NCBI RefSeq assembly: GCF_039511225.1
Contig: NZ_CP154261.1
Location: 2,294,001-2,358,000, forward strand
Source of the DNA: Sphingobacterium multivorum
GTDB taxonomy: Bacteria > Bacteroidota > Bacteroidia > Sphingobacteriales > Sphingobacteriaceae
Direction: 5' to 3'
DNA length: 64,000 nucleotides
Shown: positions 25,388 through 34,600 of the stretch, piece by piece
Numbering within the stretch: position 1 is the stretch's first letter
Layout: each line of letters opens with the position of its first letter
Position numbers and translations under genes: made by a program
Notes under the pieces: generated by a model
Told to the model about the DNA's origin: nothing
Seen by the model: only the letters and a program-made list of their open reading frames with translations
Databases searched by the model: none

Positions 25388-27169
25388 ATGCCTAAAACTA
25401 CAATTTATTCTTCTATTGCCCTGGCTTGTATGCTATTTTGCGGCAGTAATCCGGGATTTTCCCAGCAGCGTTTTGCTACAGGGACAACATTTACTGAAAT
25501 GGCCGATCCGACAAAGGATACTTTATCCAACTGGTCGAATGTTAAAGCCGGCCTACATGCTTCGTTTGTATCGATAGACAAACGTTACCCCAAATCTGTC
25601 AATCCAAATCTGACAACACAACGTACGGCGACTGTAGATGCCTGGAAAGGTGAACAAGTATCGGCGCAGGTATTGTTATGGACCAGTGTTGCCACAGCGC
25701 ATGTCGCTGTATCGGCAAGTGAATTAAAATCTACAACAGGCCAGGTGATTGGCAGCGATGCGGTACAAGCGCGTTTTGTTCGTTATGTCATGACTGATGA
25801 ATTTGCAAGTGGCTGTGGCCACCGTAAGCCAGAAGATTTTAAAGCTTCTCTTTCGGCAGATATGTTGGATGATCTCAAAAGCTATGACCTTGAAGCGAAG
25901 AAAGTCCGTCCTGTATGGATTACTGTAAAGGTTCCCAAGGAAGCTGCCGCTGGACAATATAAAACGACAATTTCGGTTCAACAAAATGGCAAGATGAAAG
26001 AGCAATTAGAGCTGATCGTCAATGTCCAAAATCATGTGCTGCCACCATCGTCGCAGTGGACTTATCATTTGGACCAATGGCAGCATCCTTCTGCTGTGGC
26101 TCGGGTCAATAACGTGAAGATGTGGAGCGATGAACATTTTGAAGCGTTGAAGCCGACCATGAAACAGCTTGCAGCTGCAGGGCAAAAAGTGATTACCGCG
26201 ACTTTAAATAAGGATGCGTGGAACGTACAGACCTATGATCCCTATGCGGATATGATCACCTGGAAGAAGGCAAAAGATGGTTCCTGGACTTATGATTATA
26301 CTGTTTTTGATCGATGGGTAAACTTTATGATGGATCTAGGGGTCAACAAACAGATCAATTGCTATTCGCTTTTGCCATGGAATAATGAGGTACATTATTT
26401 CGATGAGAGCAAAAATGAACTGGTCAATGTGATTGCAAAACCCGGTACAGCAATATTTGAGGAGCTATGGACGCCTTTCTTAAAGGATTTTAGTAAGCAC
26501 ATTACCGCAAAGGGCTGGTTAAAAATTACCAATATTGCGATGGATGAAAGAGGCCGGGAAGAAATGGATCCAGCGATCGCCTTGTTGGAAAAAGTAGCGC
26601 CCGAATTTGGTGTTGCATTTGCTGATAATCACAAAAGCTACCAACGCTATCATAAGAGTACAGATATCAGCGTTGCCGCTGGAGATCCTTTTGATCAGAA
26701 AGATCTTATTGAGCGACGTAAAAAAGGATATATCACGACATTTTATGTGTGTTGCTCGGACGAATTTCCAAACCAATTTACGTTCTCGGATCCAGCAGAA
26801 TCCACCTATATGGCTTGGTATGCGCTGGCGGCAGGCTTCGATGGGGCATTACGTTGGGCATTCAACTCCTGGGTGAAGGATCCACTGCGTGATTCAAGGT
26901 TCCGTACATGGCCGGCAGGAGACACGTATATCGTTTATCCGCAAGGAAGAAGCTCTATCCGTTACGAGCGTATGTTAGAAGGTATTCAAGATTATACCAA
27001 AGTCGGCATTTTGAAGGCGAAGTTGGAAAAATCAAAGGATCAAGCCAACCTAGCGAAGCTAAATGCAAAAATAGCAAAATTAAATACTGCTAAACGCTAT
27101 GCGGACTGGAATAAAGATCTCAATGATGCAAAACGTTTTGTCGATGAGTTGTCGCGACAAATCAACTAA
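25388..27169 (+). CDS. GH123-like/DUF4091 glycoside hydrolase
   Basis: A 593-residue secreted protein; the signal peptide ends near NPGFSQQ. An N-terminal beta domain (about residues 40-220) is followed by a barrel with the consecutive acidic pair in IAMDERGREEMD (about 384-395). This matches the Asp-Glu catalytic pair of GH123 beta-N-acetylgalactosaminidases, which use substrate-assisted catalysis. The C-terminal RYERMLEGIQDYTKVGILK is typical of DUF4091. It probably releases GalNAc or a related sugar from glycans; the exact substrate is not known. The frame extends to a TTG at 25370, but the ATG at 25388 gives a clean signal peptide. Confidence 0.8.
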   Translation: MPKTTIYSSIALACMLFCGSNPGFSQQRFATGTTFTEMADPTKDTLSNWSNVKAGLHASFVSIDKRYPKSVNPNLTTQRTATVDAWKGEQVSAQVLLWTSVATAHVAVSASELKSTTGQVIGSDAVQARFVRYVMTDEFASGCGHRKPEDFKASLSADMLDDLKSYDLEAKKVRPVWITVKVPKEAAAGQYKTTISVQQNGKMKEQLELIVNVQNHVLPPSSQWTYHLDQWQHPSAVARVNNVKMWSDEHFEALKPTMKQLAAAGQKVITATLNKDAWNVQTYDPYADMITWKKAKDGSWTYDYTVFDRWVNFMMDLGVNKQINCYSLLPWNNEVHYFDESKNELVNVIAKPGTAIFEELWTPFLKDFSKHITAKGWLKITNIAMDERGREEMDPAIALLEKVAPEFGVAFADNHKSYQRYHKSTDISVAAGDPFDQKDLIERRKKGYITTFYVCCSDEFPNQFTFSDPAESTYMAWYALAAGFDGALRWAFNSWVKDPLRDSRFRTWPAGDTYIVYPQGRSSIRYERMLEGIQDYTKVGILKAKLEKSKDQANLAKLNAKIAKLNTAKRYADWNKDLNDAKRFVDELSRQIN

Positions 27170-27193
27170 GGATTTATCCAAGCTATCATTTTT

Positions 27194-27231
27194 AAAAAAG
27201 CTGTTTCAATCAAGTTGAAACAGCTTTTTTT
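27194..27231 (+). terminator. Terminator after the GH123-like gene
   Basis: A 16-bp perfect stem (27194-27209 with 27215-27230) with a terminal T-run; A-rich on the other side, so possibly bidirectional. Confidence 0.9.
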
Positions 27232-27472
27232 GTTGAATACAATCGCTGAGTATTTTAAGTGTAACGGATTGTTGGCTTAAATTTGGGCTCCACGTATCCC
27301 AGCTCCAAATTGAGGCTATTGTTGCACATTTGACCAGTTTATGCGCTTGGGAAACGACAGACCTGTTCAGCTAATGTCCCAAACCATTATGCTACATTAT
27401 TGTTGTTATTAAGTAGCGGCAATAGAGTTTGCACGATGCCGCTATCACAAAATCTTAAATTATAGTATAAGT
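27232..27472. other. Intergenic region upstream of the pyruvate oxidase gene
   Basis: About 240 bases with no supported gene, hairpin or clean TAnnTTTG box. It presumably contains the promoter of the pyruvate oxidase-like gene. Confidence 0.3.
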
Positions 27473-29206
27473 ATGAAAAATGTAGCACACCAGATTGTGG
27501 GTCTTTTAAAGGATGCGGGAATTCAGCGTATTTATGCCGTAACGGGCGATAGTTTAAATTTTTTCAACGAAGCTGTTCATGCAGATGGAACGATGCAATG
27601 GATACATGTCAGGCATGAGGAAGTGGGGGCATTTGCCGCAACGGCAGAGGCTGATTTGCACGGGATCGCCTGTTGTGCCGGAAGTAGTGGGCCGGGGCAT
27701 GTGCATCTGATCAATGGTGTTTATGAAGCACACAAGACACGTGTACCCATGCTTGTGATCGCATCAACCTGTGCTACATATGAATTTGGAACCGATTATT
27801 TTCAAGAAACCAATCCAATCAAACTGTTTGATGATTGTTCTTGCTACAATCAAATGATCACTCGGCCGGAGCAGGTACAACGTATGGTGCAAAATGCATT
27901 ACAACAGGCTATCTCTAAACGGGATGTCGCAGTTATCGGCCTACCTGGTGATGTATCAGAAATGGAAGCCGTTCAGATGAACACTGCAACGAAAGTGTTT
28001 TTTACCGAGCCGCAAATTAGACCTTCGGAGATGGAAATTGGGCGATTGGCACAATATATCAATCAGGCAGAAAAGATAACCTTGTTCTGTGGTGTGGGAG
28101 CCAAGAAAGCACAGCAGCAAATAGTAGCGTTATCACAAAAAATCCATGCGCCAGTAGGTTATTCATTTAAAGCAAAGATGGATATTCAACGCGACAATCC
28201 CAATGAAATCGGGATGACAGGACTTCTAGGAATGGCTTCGGCTTTTCAAAGTATGCATCATTCCGATCTTATTTTACTTTTGGGGACTGATTTTCCTTAT
28301 AAGGATTTTATACCGACCAACAAAACCATTATCCAGATTGATATTGAAGGTGAAAAGCTAGGGCGCAGATCTATCGTAGATTATGGATTAGTGGGCGATA
28401 TTGAACATACCATTAAGGCTGTATTGCCTTTTGTGGAAGCGCGTTCGGATACGAAATTTCTGGAGAAGCAGCTTGCTTCTTATGAAAAGGTCAAGGAAGA
28501 TCTCATGACGTATGTGGAGGATTCAGGCAGCGAATGCGCAATACAGCCGGAATTTGTCGCGCATACCATTGATCAGAAAGCCAGTGATGATGCGATTTTC
28601 TTGCTTGATACCGGGATGTGCTGTGTTTGGGGAGCACGTTATATTAATCAGCGAAAGGATCGAATCATGCTGGGGTCTTTCAATCATGGGTCTATGGCTA
28701 ATGCCATGCCAATGGCTATAGGCGCTGCATTGACACATCCTGAGCGCCAGGTTATTGCTTTTTGTGGTGACGGAGGACTGTCCATGTTGTTGGGTGATCT
28801 GGCAACAATAAAACAATATAATCTGCCGATCAAAATCATCGTTTTCAACAATCGTGCACTTGGTATGGTGAAATTGGAAATGCAGGTATCAGGTCTTAAA
28901 GATCAGGAAACCAATATGGTCAATCCAGATTTTGCGATGATCGCCCAGGCGATGGGCATACGTGCGTTTACGGTCACTCAACCCCAGGATGTGGATGGTG
29001 TTATCCATGAGGCTTTTGGGATTGTCGATGAGCCTGTCCTGATTGATCTATATACCAATCCCAACGCGCTCGCCATGCCGCCCAAGATCTCCTTCAGTCA
29101 AATGAAAGGGATGACAGAAAGTATGGCAAAATTAATGTTGTCGGGTAATTTCGAAGAAGTGTGGGATACCATCAAGTCTAACTATAAACATTTGAAATCG
29201 CTTTAA
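27473..29206 (+). CDS. poxB: PoxB-like thiamine-diphosphate-dependent pyruvate oxidase/dehydrogenase
   Basis: A 577-residue ThDP enzyme. The Pyr domain carries the catalytic Glu in RHEEVGAFAA (near residues 46-55). The central domain is FAD- or DHS-like. The C-terminal PP domain has the ThDP motif GDGGLSMLLGDLATIKQYNLPIKIIVFNN given by its GDG (near 430) and terminal NN (near 458). Similarity in length and layout is closest to quinone-dependent pyruvate dehydrogenase (PoxB), which converts pyruvate to acetate and CO2 and passes electrons to quinone. Acetolactate synthase is less likely because no small subunit or branched-chain genes are nearby. Confidence 0.82.
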   Translation: MKNVAHQIVGLLKDAGIQRIYAVTGDSLNFFNEAVHADGTMQWIHVRHEEVGAFAATAEADLHGIACCAGSSGPGHVHLINGVYEAHKTRVPMLVIASTCATYEFGTDYFQETNPIKLFDDCSCYNQMITRPEQVQRMVQNALQQAISKRDVAVIGLPGDVSEMEAVQMNTATKVFFTEPQIRPSEMEIGRLAQYINQAEKITLFCGVGAKKAQQQIVALSQKIHAPVGYSFKAKMDIQRDNPNEIGMTGLLGMASAFQSMHHSDLILLLGTDFPYKDFIPTNKTIIQIDIEGEKLGRRSIVDYGLVGDIEHTIKAVLPFVEARSDTKFLEKQLASYEKVKEDLMTYVEDSGSECAIQPEFVAHTIDQKASDDAIFLLDTGMCCVWGARYINQRKDRIMLGSFNHGSMANAMPMAIGAALTHPERQVIAFCGDGGLSMLLGDLATIKQYNLPIKIIVFNNRALGMVKLEMQVSGLKDQETNMVNPDFAMIAQAMGIRAFTVTQPQDVDGVIHEAFGIVDEPVLIDLYTNPNALAMPPKISFSQMKGMTESMAKLMLSGNFEEVWDTIKSNYKHLKSL

Positions 29207-29236
29207 TCCTTGCGATATCGCATGACTGGATATCTT

Positions 29237-29274
29237 AAAAGCCCCTCGAAACATAAAGCGGAGGGGCTTATTTT
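29237..29274 (+). terminator. Terminator after the pyruvate oxidase-like gene
   Basis: A 9-bp GC-rich stem (29239-29247 with 29261-29269), then TATTTTG. An A-run on the other side may serve the minus strand too. Confidence 0.8.
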
Positions 29275-29357
29275 GTGTTAAAAGTGACATGAATGTGTGG
29301 CGATCAGACCATAGATGCTGATCGGCGGATAGTCGAAATTTGGAGGAAACTGTTATC

Positions 29358-29546
29358 TCAACATTGACGTTGAACAAACCAAAGGCTCTTAAGTAATTCT
29401 TCTTTACAGCGTCTGAGTTTTTCAATTTTGGATTCGGAAGAAATGGTAACTTGCTCTTTAACAATAATAGCCAAGTCTGTTTCAATGGACAATTTTGTGA
29501 GTGATGTACATCCACTATCAAATTTCTTAAAGCTTACATCTTTCAT
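29358..29546 (-). CDS. Possible small hypothetical protein, 62 residues
   Basis: An ATG-initiated frame in a 600-base gap that otherwise holds only a terminator and AT-rich DNA. Its product begins MKDVSFKKFDSGC, is charged and helical in its second half, and has three Cys (residues 13, 47 and 62). Codon choice looks ordinary for this genome. There is no recognised family, no convincing promoter box, and no terminator directly after it. It could be a real orphan gene or chance. Confidence 0.35.
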   Translation of the reverse strand: MKDVSFKKFDSGCTSLTKLSIETDLAIIVKEQVTISSESKIEKLRRCKEELLKSLWFVQRQC

Positions 29547-29812
29547 ACTAATATTGGTTAAGAATTCCTGAATTTTATAGTGTACAATTTACTAATAAAA
29601 ATTAGCTTTACAATAAGTCTGCGATAATTTTATTGTTACTAAATTGTTTATTTTTAATAGCTTATATCGTGCTAAAATAGTAGACTGCTATCTAACTTAT
29701 AAACAATATTCAGTTGCTTTTTGTTTTTTGAATTTGAAAATTTTAAATGGTAGTTATTTAAAACAAAAATTCTTTTGAATTGCTATCTATACGATCAAAC
29801 AAAAACGATACG

Positions 29813-30301
29813 ATGAGAATAATAAATTTCGGATTTATAATGTTGCTGTGTTGCGCGGGCTGCCATCAGGAACAAAAAAAACAAGTTACTTCAACGAAAC
29901 GCGATGATACTGTTCAAACTACTCAACCATTGGATACCGCGGGGTTTCTTAGTGGAAAGAGTACATACCGGTACCTTAAAAATGGAGATACAATTTCGCT
30001 GTCAATCACTGTTGATGGAGAAAAAGTACATGGTGATCTAAGCTATGCTTGGAAGGAAAAAGATCGTAATAGCGGACACATTGATGGGCTATTGAAGGCG
30101 GGGATTTTAACGGCCGATTATACTTTTTCTTCTGAAGGACAAGAATCCGTCCGTCAGGTGATATTTAAACTATCCAGTGGACGTGCAGTGGAAGGTTATG
30201 GTGCAATGGAAGAGAAAGCTGGGAAAATGTATTTTGTCGATCCGAAGAAGATCGCTTTTGATGAGAAATTTGCGTTAGAAAATGTAACGAAGGGCCAATG
30301 A
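29813..30301 (+). CDS. Small hypothetical lipoprotein
   Basis: A 162-residue protein with a lipoprotein signal (LLCCAGC; modified Cys near residue 15). A short polar linker is followed by a beta-rich domain of about 110 residues (TYRYLKNGDTISLSITVDGEKVHGDL). I do not recognise a family with certainty; such small NlpE-like or lipocalin-like folds are common in Sphingobacteriaceae. The frame extends to a TTG at 29780, but the ATG at 29813 starts directly at the signal peptide. Its 3' end overlaps the convergent dgkA gene by 27 bases, so the transcripts are antisense there. Confidence 0.65.
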   Translation: MRIINFGFIMLLCCAGCHQEQKKQVTSTKRDDTVQTTQPLDTAGFLSGKSTYRYLKNGDTISLSITVDGEKVHGDLSYAWKEKDRNSGHIDGLLKAGILTADYTFSSEGQESVRQVIFKLSSGRAVEGYGAMEEKAGKMYFVDPKKIAFDEKFALENVTKGQ

Positions 30302-30667
30302 GATCAGCTTTGGCGTAAAAATTAAGAGGCCGATCAATAGTGCAGTGATGCTGCTTATCATCACTGCCGCTGCGGCAACATCTTTCATCTTTTTGATGTT
30401 TGGGTTATCTTCAGGACAGATAAAGTCAGCCATATTCTCCAATGCAGTATTTAACAATTCACAGACGAATACAAAACCAATGGCAAATAGCACAGCAATC
30501 CATTCATGGGTACGGATGTGAAGAACAAAGGATAGCAGTATGGCCATAATGGCCGCGATACAATGCACCCTGAAATTGTGTTCTTCCTGCCAGGCTGTTT
30601 TCAGCCCGCTGAAGGCGTAGCGAAAACTCTTTAATCTGGCACGGAATGAAAAGTTGTTTTTGGCCAT
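30275..30667 (-). CDS. dgkA: DgkA-family diacylglycerol/undecaprenol kinase
   Basis: A 130-residue integral membrane kinase with three helices after an amphipathic N terminus. The family motif ELLNTALENMADF lies near residues 64-76, preceded by AWQEEHNFRVH (about 24-34); the glutamates coordinate Mg-ATP. Gram-positive and Bacteroidota members often phosphorylate undecaprenol rather than diacylglycerol, so the lipid substrate is uncertain. Its stop codon lies inside the end of the convergent lipoprotein gene. Confidence 0.9.
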   Translation of the reverse strand: MAKNNFSFRARLKSFRYAFSGLKTAWQEEHNFRVHCIAAIMAILLSFVLHIRTHEWIAVLFAIGFVFVCELLNTALENMADFICPEDNPNIKKMKDVAAAAVMISSITALLIGLLIFTPKLISLALRYIF

Positions 30668-30871
30668 AGTTGTTATGCTATTTTCTGTAAAGATAGCGCT
30701 TTCTGCTTATCCGGGTATACTGGATTTTTTAAATGCACGTTGTCTACGACGCCCGTCGAGTTGTGTTATACATTTTAGTCTATACTAGGTGATTTATCGT
30801 GCGAACTGAACCCTTTTTTACTTTATCGTATTTTTATTGCAAATGCCTCCTAATTTTAATTAAATTGCTGT

Positions 30872-32050
30872 ATGATCTATAATTTTGACAAAACGATTGT
30901 TCGTCGTGGTACCGATTCGGTCAAATGGAATCAACACGATTATGCCGATTTGATTCCACTCTGGGTTGCGGATATGGACTTTCCAGCAGCACAACCAGTC
31001 GTGGATGCACTTGCGAAACGGGTTCAACATGCGGTATATGGTTATGCTACGATTCCAGCTGCTTTTTACAGCGCAGTGATGAGCTGGTCCTCACGGCGAC
31101 ATAAATTTGTACTTCAACCGGAATGGATACTTCCTGTTATCGGTGTGGTACCGGCGCTTTCGGCTTTGGTTAGCGCATTGACATCGTCCGGAGATAAGGT
31201 TTTGGTGCAAGAGCCTGTATATCATTGTTTTTTTTCTTCCATAGAACGCAATCAGGCCGAGGTGGTTTCCAATGACCTGATTTATCGTAATGGCGAGTAT
31301 ACGATCGATTTTGAGGATTTTGAGCATAAAGCAAGTGATCCGAAAGTCAAGTTATTTATTTTATGTAGCCCACATAACCCTGCTGGGCGAGTTTGGACCC
31401 GAGCTGAGCTTGAACGTCTTGGTGAAATCTGTTTGCGGCACCAAGTTTTAGTCATTTCAGATGAAATTCATTGCGATCTGGTATTTGAAGGCTATACACA
31501 TATTCCTTTTGGAAGTATCAGTGCAGCCTTTTTGGCGAATTCGATTACCTGTGTAGCACCGAGTAAAACCTTTAATTTGGCGGGATTGCAGGTCGCTACA
31601 GTCCTCGTGGCCGATCCTGAACTCAAGAGGAAGGTGCAACAGGCTTTCTTAGCTAATGAGATCAGTAGCATAAGTCCCTTTGCCATTACGGGCTTGATCG
31701 CTGCGTATGAGTGGGGCGGGGAATGGTTGGATCAGGCTTTAAGCTACATCCATGCAAATTATCTGTATTTGAAAGGCTTTATGAACGAACATCTGCCTGC
31801 TTTGCATGTGCTTCCTTTGGAGGGTACTTATCTTGTGTGGGTAGATTGCGCCGCTTTGGGGATTTCAAGTCGAAAATTGGGAAAGCTCTTATTGGACGAA
31901 GCGCATGTGCAGGTGAATGTAGGTGCGATGTACGGGAAGGGGAGTGATGACTTTATTCGCCTCAACGTTGCTTGTTCAAGGGAGGTATTGACAACAGGCT
32001 TGTTGCGTTTGAAGACTGTTTTCTCTTCTTTGCTCCAAGGGGCAAAATAG
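30872..32050 (+). CDS. MalY/PatB-family PLP aminotransferase (cystathionine beta-lyase-like)
   Basis: A 392-residue fold-type I PLP enzyme. The PLP lysine is K232 in APSKTFNLAGLQ. CSPHNPAGRVW lies near 167-177, and SDEIHCDLVF near 194-203 supplies the cofactor-binding Asp. The MalY/PatB group combines C-S lyase activity on cystathionine or cysteine conjugates with aminotransferase ancestry. It stands alone. The hairpin at 32155 lies 105 bases downstream. Confidence 0.88.
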   Translation: MIYNFDKTIVRRGTDSVKWNQHDYADLIPLWVADMDFPAAQPVVDALAKRVQHAVYGYATIPAAFYSAVMSWSSRRHKFVLQPEWILPVIGVVPALSALVSALTSSGDKVLVQEPVYHCFFSSIERNQAEVVSNDLIYRNGEYTIDFEDFEHKASDPKVKLFILCSPHNPAGRVWTRAELERLGEICLRHQVLVISDEIHCDLVFEGYTHIPFGSISAAFLANSITCVAPSKTFNLAGLQVATVLVADPELKRKVQQAFLANEISSISPFAITGLIAAYEWGGEWLDQALSYIHANYLYLKGFMNEHLPALHVLPLEGTYLVWVDCAALGISSRKLGKLLLDEAHVQVNVGAMYGKGSDDFIRLNVACSREVLTTGLLRLKTVFSSLLQGAK

Positions 32051-32154
32051 TATGCGAAGCTATTCTGAGTTAGATGAATAGGTTCTGATTTACGGTGAAT
32101 TCTTCGTTCATAGTGGCATGCCTCCGGGCGAATCGGAAATAGCGTGGTGAACAA

Positions 32155-32190
32155 AGAAAGCCGCTGCATCTCTCGATGCAGCGGCTTTCT
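32155..32190. terminator. Hairpin terminator between convergent genes
   Basis: A 16-bp perfect stem (32155-32170 with 32175-32190, loop TCTC). On the minus strand it is followed by CTTTCTTTG-like T-rich DNA, so it serves the S46 peptidase gene best. The plus-strand tail is weak. Confidence 0.75.
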
Positions 32191-32211
32191 CGCGCCTTGT
32201 TTTAGACCAGA

Positions 32212-34374
32212 TTAGATACCCATTTCTTTCAGGATAAAATGCGCGTTGTCAATTTTATCGGCAACCCAGAGGACATAACGAATGTCAACTCCGATGGATC
32301 TACTGTAACTCTCGTTCCAAGCGAAATCATTAATTGTTGCGTCGTAAGCACGGTCAAAATTTACACCGATTAATTCACCATTGGCATTCATAATTGGAGA
32401 TCCTGAATTTCCGCCTGTGGTATCCATATCATATAAGATATTGACCGGCACGGATCCCAGGTCTTTTTGAACATAAGGACCAAAATTTTTATTGAGGTAA
32501 GCTGTCTTGATTTCTTGTGGATAGTCAAATTCTGCTAAACCAAGATTTCCTTTTTGAATAATCCCTTCGATTGTTGTAAACGGTTTCATATAGGTTGCAT
32601 CAGCAGGCGAGTAGCCTTTGATGTGCCCGTAAGTAAGACGTAAGGTTGAATTTGCATCAGGAATAAAGTTCTTGGCCTGGAAAATTTCCTTGACGGCAAC
32701 ATAATCGCCCATTAATTTGTTCAGTACCCCTTCACGTCTTTTTTGCTCAGCTGCGAAATCGACAATGTCATTGTTCAGCTTGCCCTGGAAATCCAATAAT
32801 TTGTCGTCAAATTTCTGCAATGCATCGGCATTGGCCAAGACGGTATTCAGTATATATTTTTGATCGGCAAGTTTGCTGTTTTGGATGATTTCTGTGGCAA
32901 ATTCTTGTGCAGTACCCGTATTAAACTGCAATTTCTGAATGGAGGCCAATTGGTTTTTTCCCTGGAACGCGATGGCGTCTTCCAGCATTCGGGCAAAAAT
33001 ACGCTGATCAGCTTGCTTATTGTAGCTTTCGTAAGTTTCTTTAAGTGCTGTTTTTAACTTTTCAATATTTAAATCGAAAAGCTGTCTGGCCGCCTGGGAT
33101 GATTTTTCCTTGGCTAAGTTGGTTTTCAGAACGTTTAGGTCGCGAGCTACTTTCAATAAGCTTGTGCTATTGTAAATATTGTTGATCCAAAGTTCTTTCA
33201 GGGCATCTTGATCACTGATCTGATAATAGGCATCAATATCAGCGAGTAGACTTCCATATTTGTTTTTCAGTTCAGGTTTACTTAAAATAAACGCTGCCAA
33301 TGCTTCGTCTTCTTGTTTTTTTGTCGATAGCAAGTCGATTCCTCGTAAGCCCTTGAGTTTACCACGATAGTTTTTCAATACATTGGCATTACGTTTTATG
33401 CGTGTTGCCAAGGACAGGGCGATATCGGTATTGTCTTTTCCTGCTTCCTCCATCTGTTTATTTTGGAAATCATACAGGTTGGATACGTAAGGCAAAAGAT
33501 ATTCCTGTTGATATTGAATATATTGTGCTGGTCTGTGTCGGAATGTTTTTCCGGGATAACCAAGGATAAAGGTGAAATCATTTTCCCGTACACCATTTGG
33601 ATTGACTTTAAGGTGTTTTTTTGGCTGGTAAGGAACGTTATCTTTAGAATAAGGTGCAGATTTTCCGTTTTTGCCGACATAAGCTCTCAGAAAAGAATAA
33701 TCTCCCGTGTGGCGTGGCCATACCCAGTTATCGGTCTCTCCACCAAATTCACCGATGTTTTGACGTGGAATATAAACCAAACGAACGTCTTCAATTGTTT
33801 TATAACGGAATAGGACATAGCTTTTGCCGATAAACATTTCCGATACTTCAGCTTTAATCGTCGGATCTTCCTTTTCAGCTTGTTTAACCAGTTCTTGTTG
33901 TTTACGTTTGATCGTATTGATACGCTCCACAGGATCGCTGATGTTGGCGACAGCATTTAATATTTTAGCGGAAACATCCTCATAAGAATCGGTAATTCTT
34001 ATTTTTAATCCTTTTGCCTCAATTTCCTGCTCTTGATTTTGTGCGACAAAACCGTTTTTTAGGTAATTGTTGATTGCTGTACTCGCAAGTTGAACGGCAG
34101 AAAAAGCACAATGATGATTGGTAATAATCAGACCACGGTTTGAGACAAACGATCCGGTACATCCACTAACTTGAACCAGGGCATCTACCAGTCCGACCTG
34201 ACCAGGATTGTAGATGTCTCTCTCACTGATCTTTAATCCGGCTTTTTTCAATCCAGCTCTATTTAATTCGCTCAATGGAAACATTCCCTCATCAGGATTT
34301 GCCTTGCTATAAGGGCTGTTTGCCATGGTTAAGAATAAAGCTAGTGCAATTGTCGTACGATTTATAAACTTCAT
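32212..34374 (-). CDS. S46 dipeptidyl-peptidase, DPP11-like (Asp/Glu-specific)
   Basis: A 720-residue periplasmic serine exopeptidase of family S46; the signal peptide covers about residues 1-25. The catalytic His is in ITNHHCAFS (near 92), the Asp in NWVWPRHTGDYSF (near 228), and the Ser is S657 in GGNSGSP. Exactly 18 residues after the Ser lies R675 in NFDRAYD. In Porphyromonas gingivalis DPP11 this position (Arg673, with Ser655) gives specificity for Asp/Glu at P1, while DPP7 has Gly. It therefore probably releases dipeptides with acidic second residues for nutrition. It is monocistronic. Confidence 0.92.
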   Translation of the reverse strand: MKFINRTTIALALFLTMANSPYSKANPDEGMFPLSELNRAGLKKAGLKISERDIYNPGQVGLVDALVQVSGCTGSFVSNRGLIITNHHCAFSAVQLASTAINNYLKNGFVAQNQEQEIEAKGLKIRITDSYEDVSAKILNAVANISDPVERINTIKRKQQELVKQAEKEDPTIKAEVSEMFIGKSYVLFRYKTIEDVRLVYIPRQNIGEFGGETDNWVWPRHTGDYSFLRAYVGKNGKSAPYSKDNVPYQPKKHLKVNPNGVRENDFTFILGYPGKTFRHRPAQYIQYQQEYLLPYVSNLYDFQNKQMEEAGKDNTDIALSLATRIKRNANVLKNYRGKLKGLRGIDLLSTKKQEDEALAAFILSKPELKNKYGSLLADIDAYYQISDQDALKELWINNIYNSTSLLKVARDLNVLKTNLAKEKSSQAARQLFDLNIEKLKTALKETYESYNKQADQRIFARMLEDAIAFQGKNQLASIQKLQFNTGTAQEFATEIIQNSKLADQKYILNTVLANADALQKFDDKLLDFQGKLNNDIVDFAAEQKRREGVLNKLMGDYVAVKEIFQAKNFIPDANSTLRLTYGHIKGYSPADATYMKPFTTIEGIIQKGNLGLAEFDYPQEIKTAYLNKNFGPYVQKDLGSVPVNILYDMDTTGGNSGSPIMNANGELIGVNFDRAYDATINDFAWNESYSRSIGVDIRYVLWVADKIDNAHFILKEMGI

Positions 34375-34405
34375 AGGATTTTAACTATCAACTGTTGTAA
34401 ATCTC

Positions 34406-34413
34406 CAAATTTA
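34406..34413 (-). promoter_or_regulatory. -7 box TAAATTTG of the S46 peptidase gene
   Basis: An exact TAnnTTTG match on the minus strand, 31 bases before the ATG at 34374. No clear -33 TTG at standard spacing. Confidence 0.45.
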
Positions 34414-34574
34414 AGAAAAGCATTTCGATGAAATCGATTTTTTATGTGAACTAATGTAACAATAGTGGATATACAGGATCTTTTTGGCAAGGTATTTATT
34501 GTATAATCGGCAGGCCAAATACGCCTGTTGACTTTAATTGTAAAGGATTTGACATTGGTTTACGACAGGATTCG

Positions 34575-34582
34575 TAATTTTG
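34575..34582 (+). promoter_or_regulatory. -7 box TAATTTTG of oxyR
   Basis: An exact TAnnTTTG match with TTG triplets 17 and 23 bases upstream, neither at ideal spacing. The predicted start is near 34587, giving a leader of about 14 bases to the ATG at 34601. An alternative TTG start codon at 34580 lies inside the box and is rejected. Confidence 0.5.
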
Positions 34583-34600
34583 TGCTTTAAAGATAGTAAG

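Noticed and set aside
29275..29338. Inverted repeat CGATCAG/CTGATCG
   Set aside because: Seven base pairs with a 10-base loop, no T-run and no gene start nearby; likely chance.
29132..29521. 129-residue minus-strand frame after the pyruvate oxidase gene
   Set aside because: It crosses the terminator at 29237 and overlaps the end of the oxidase gene antisense.
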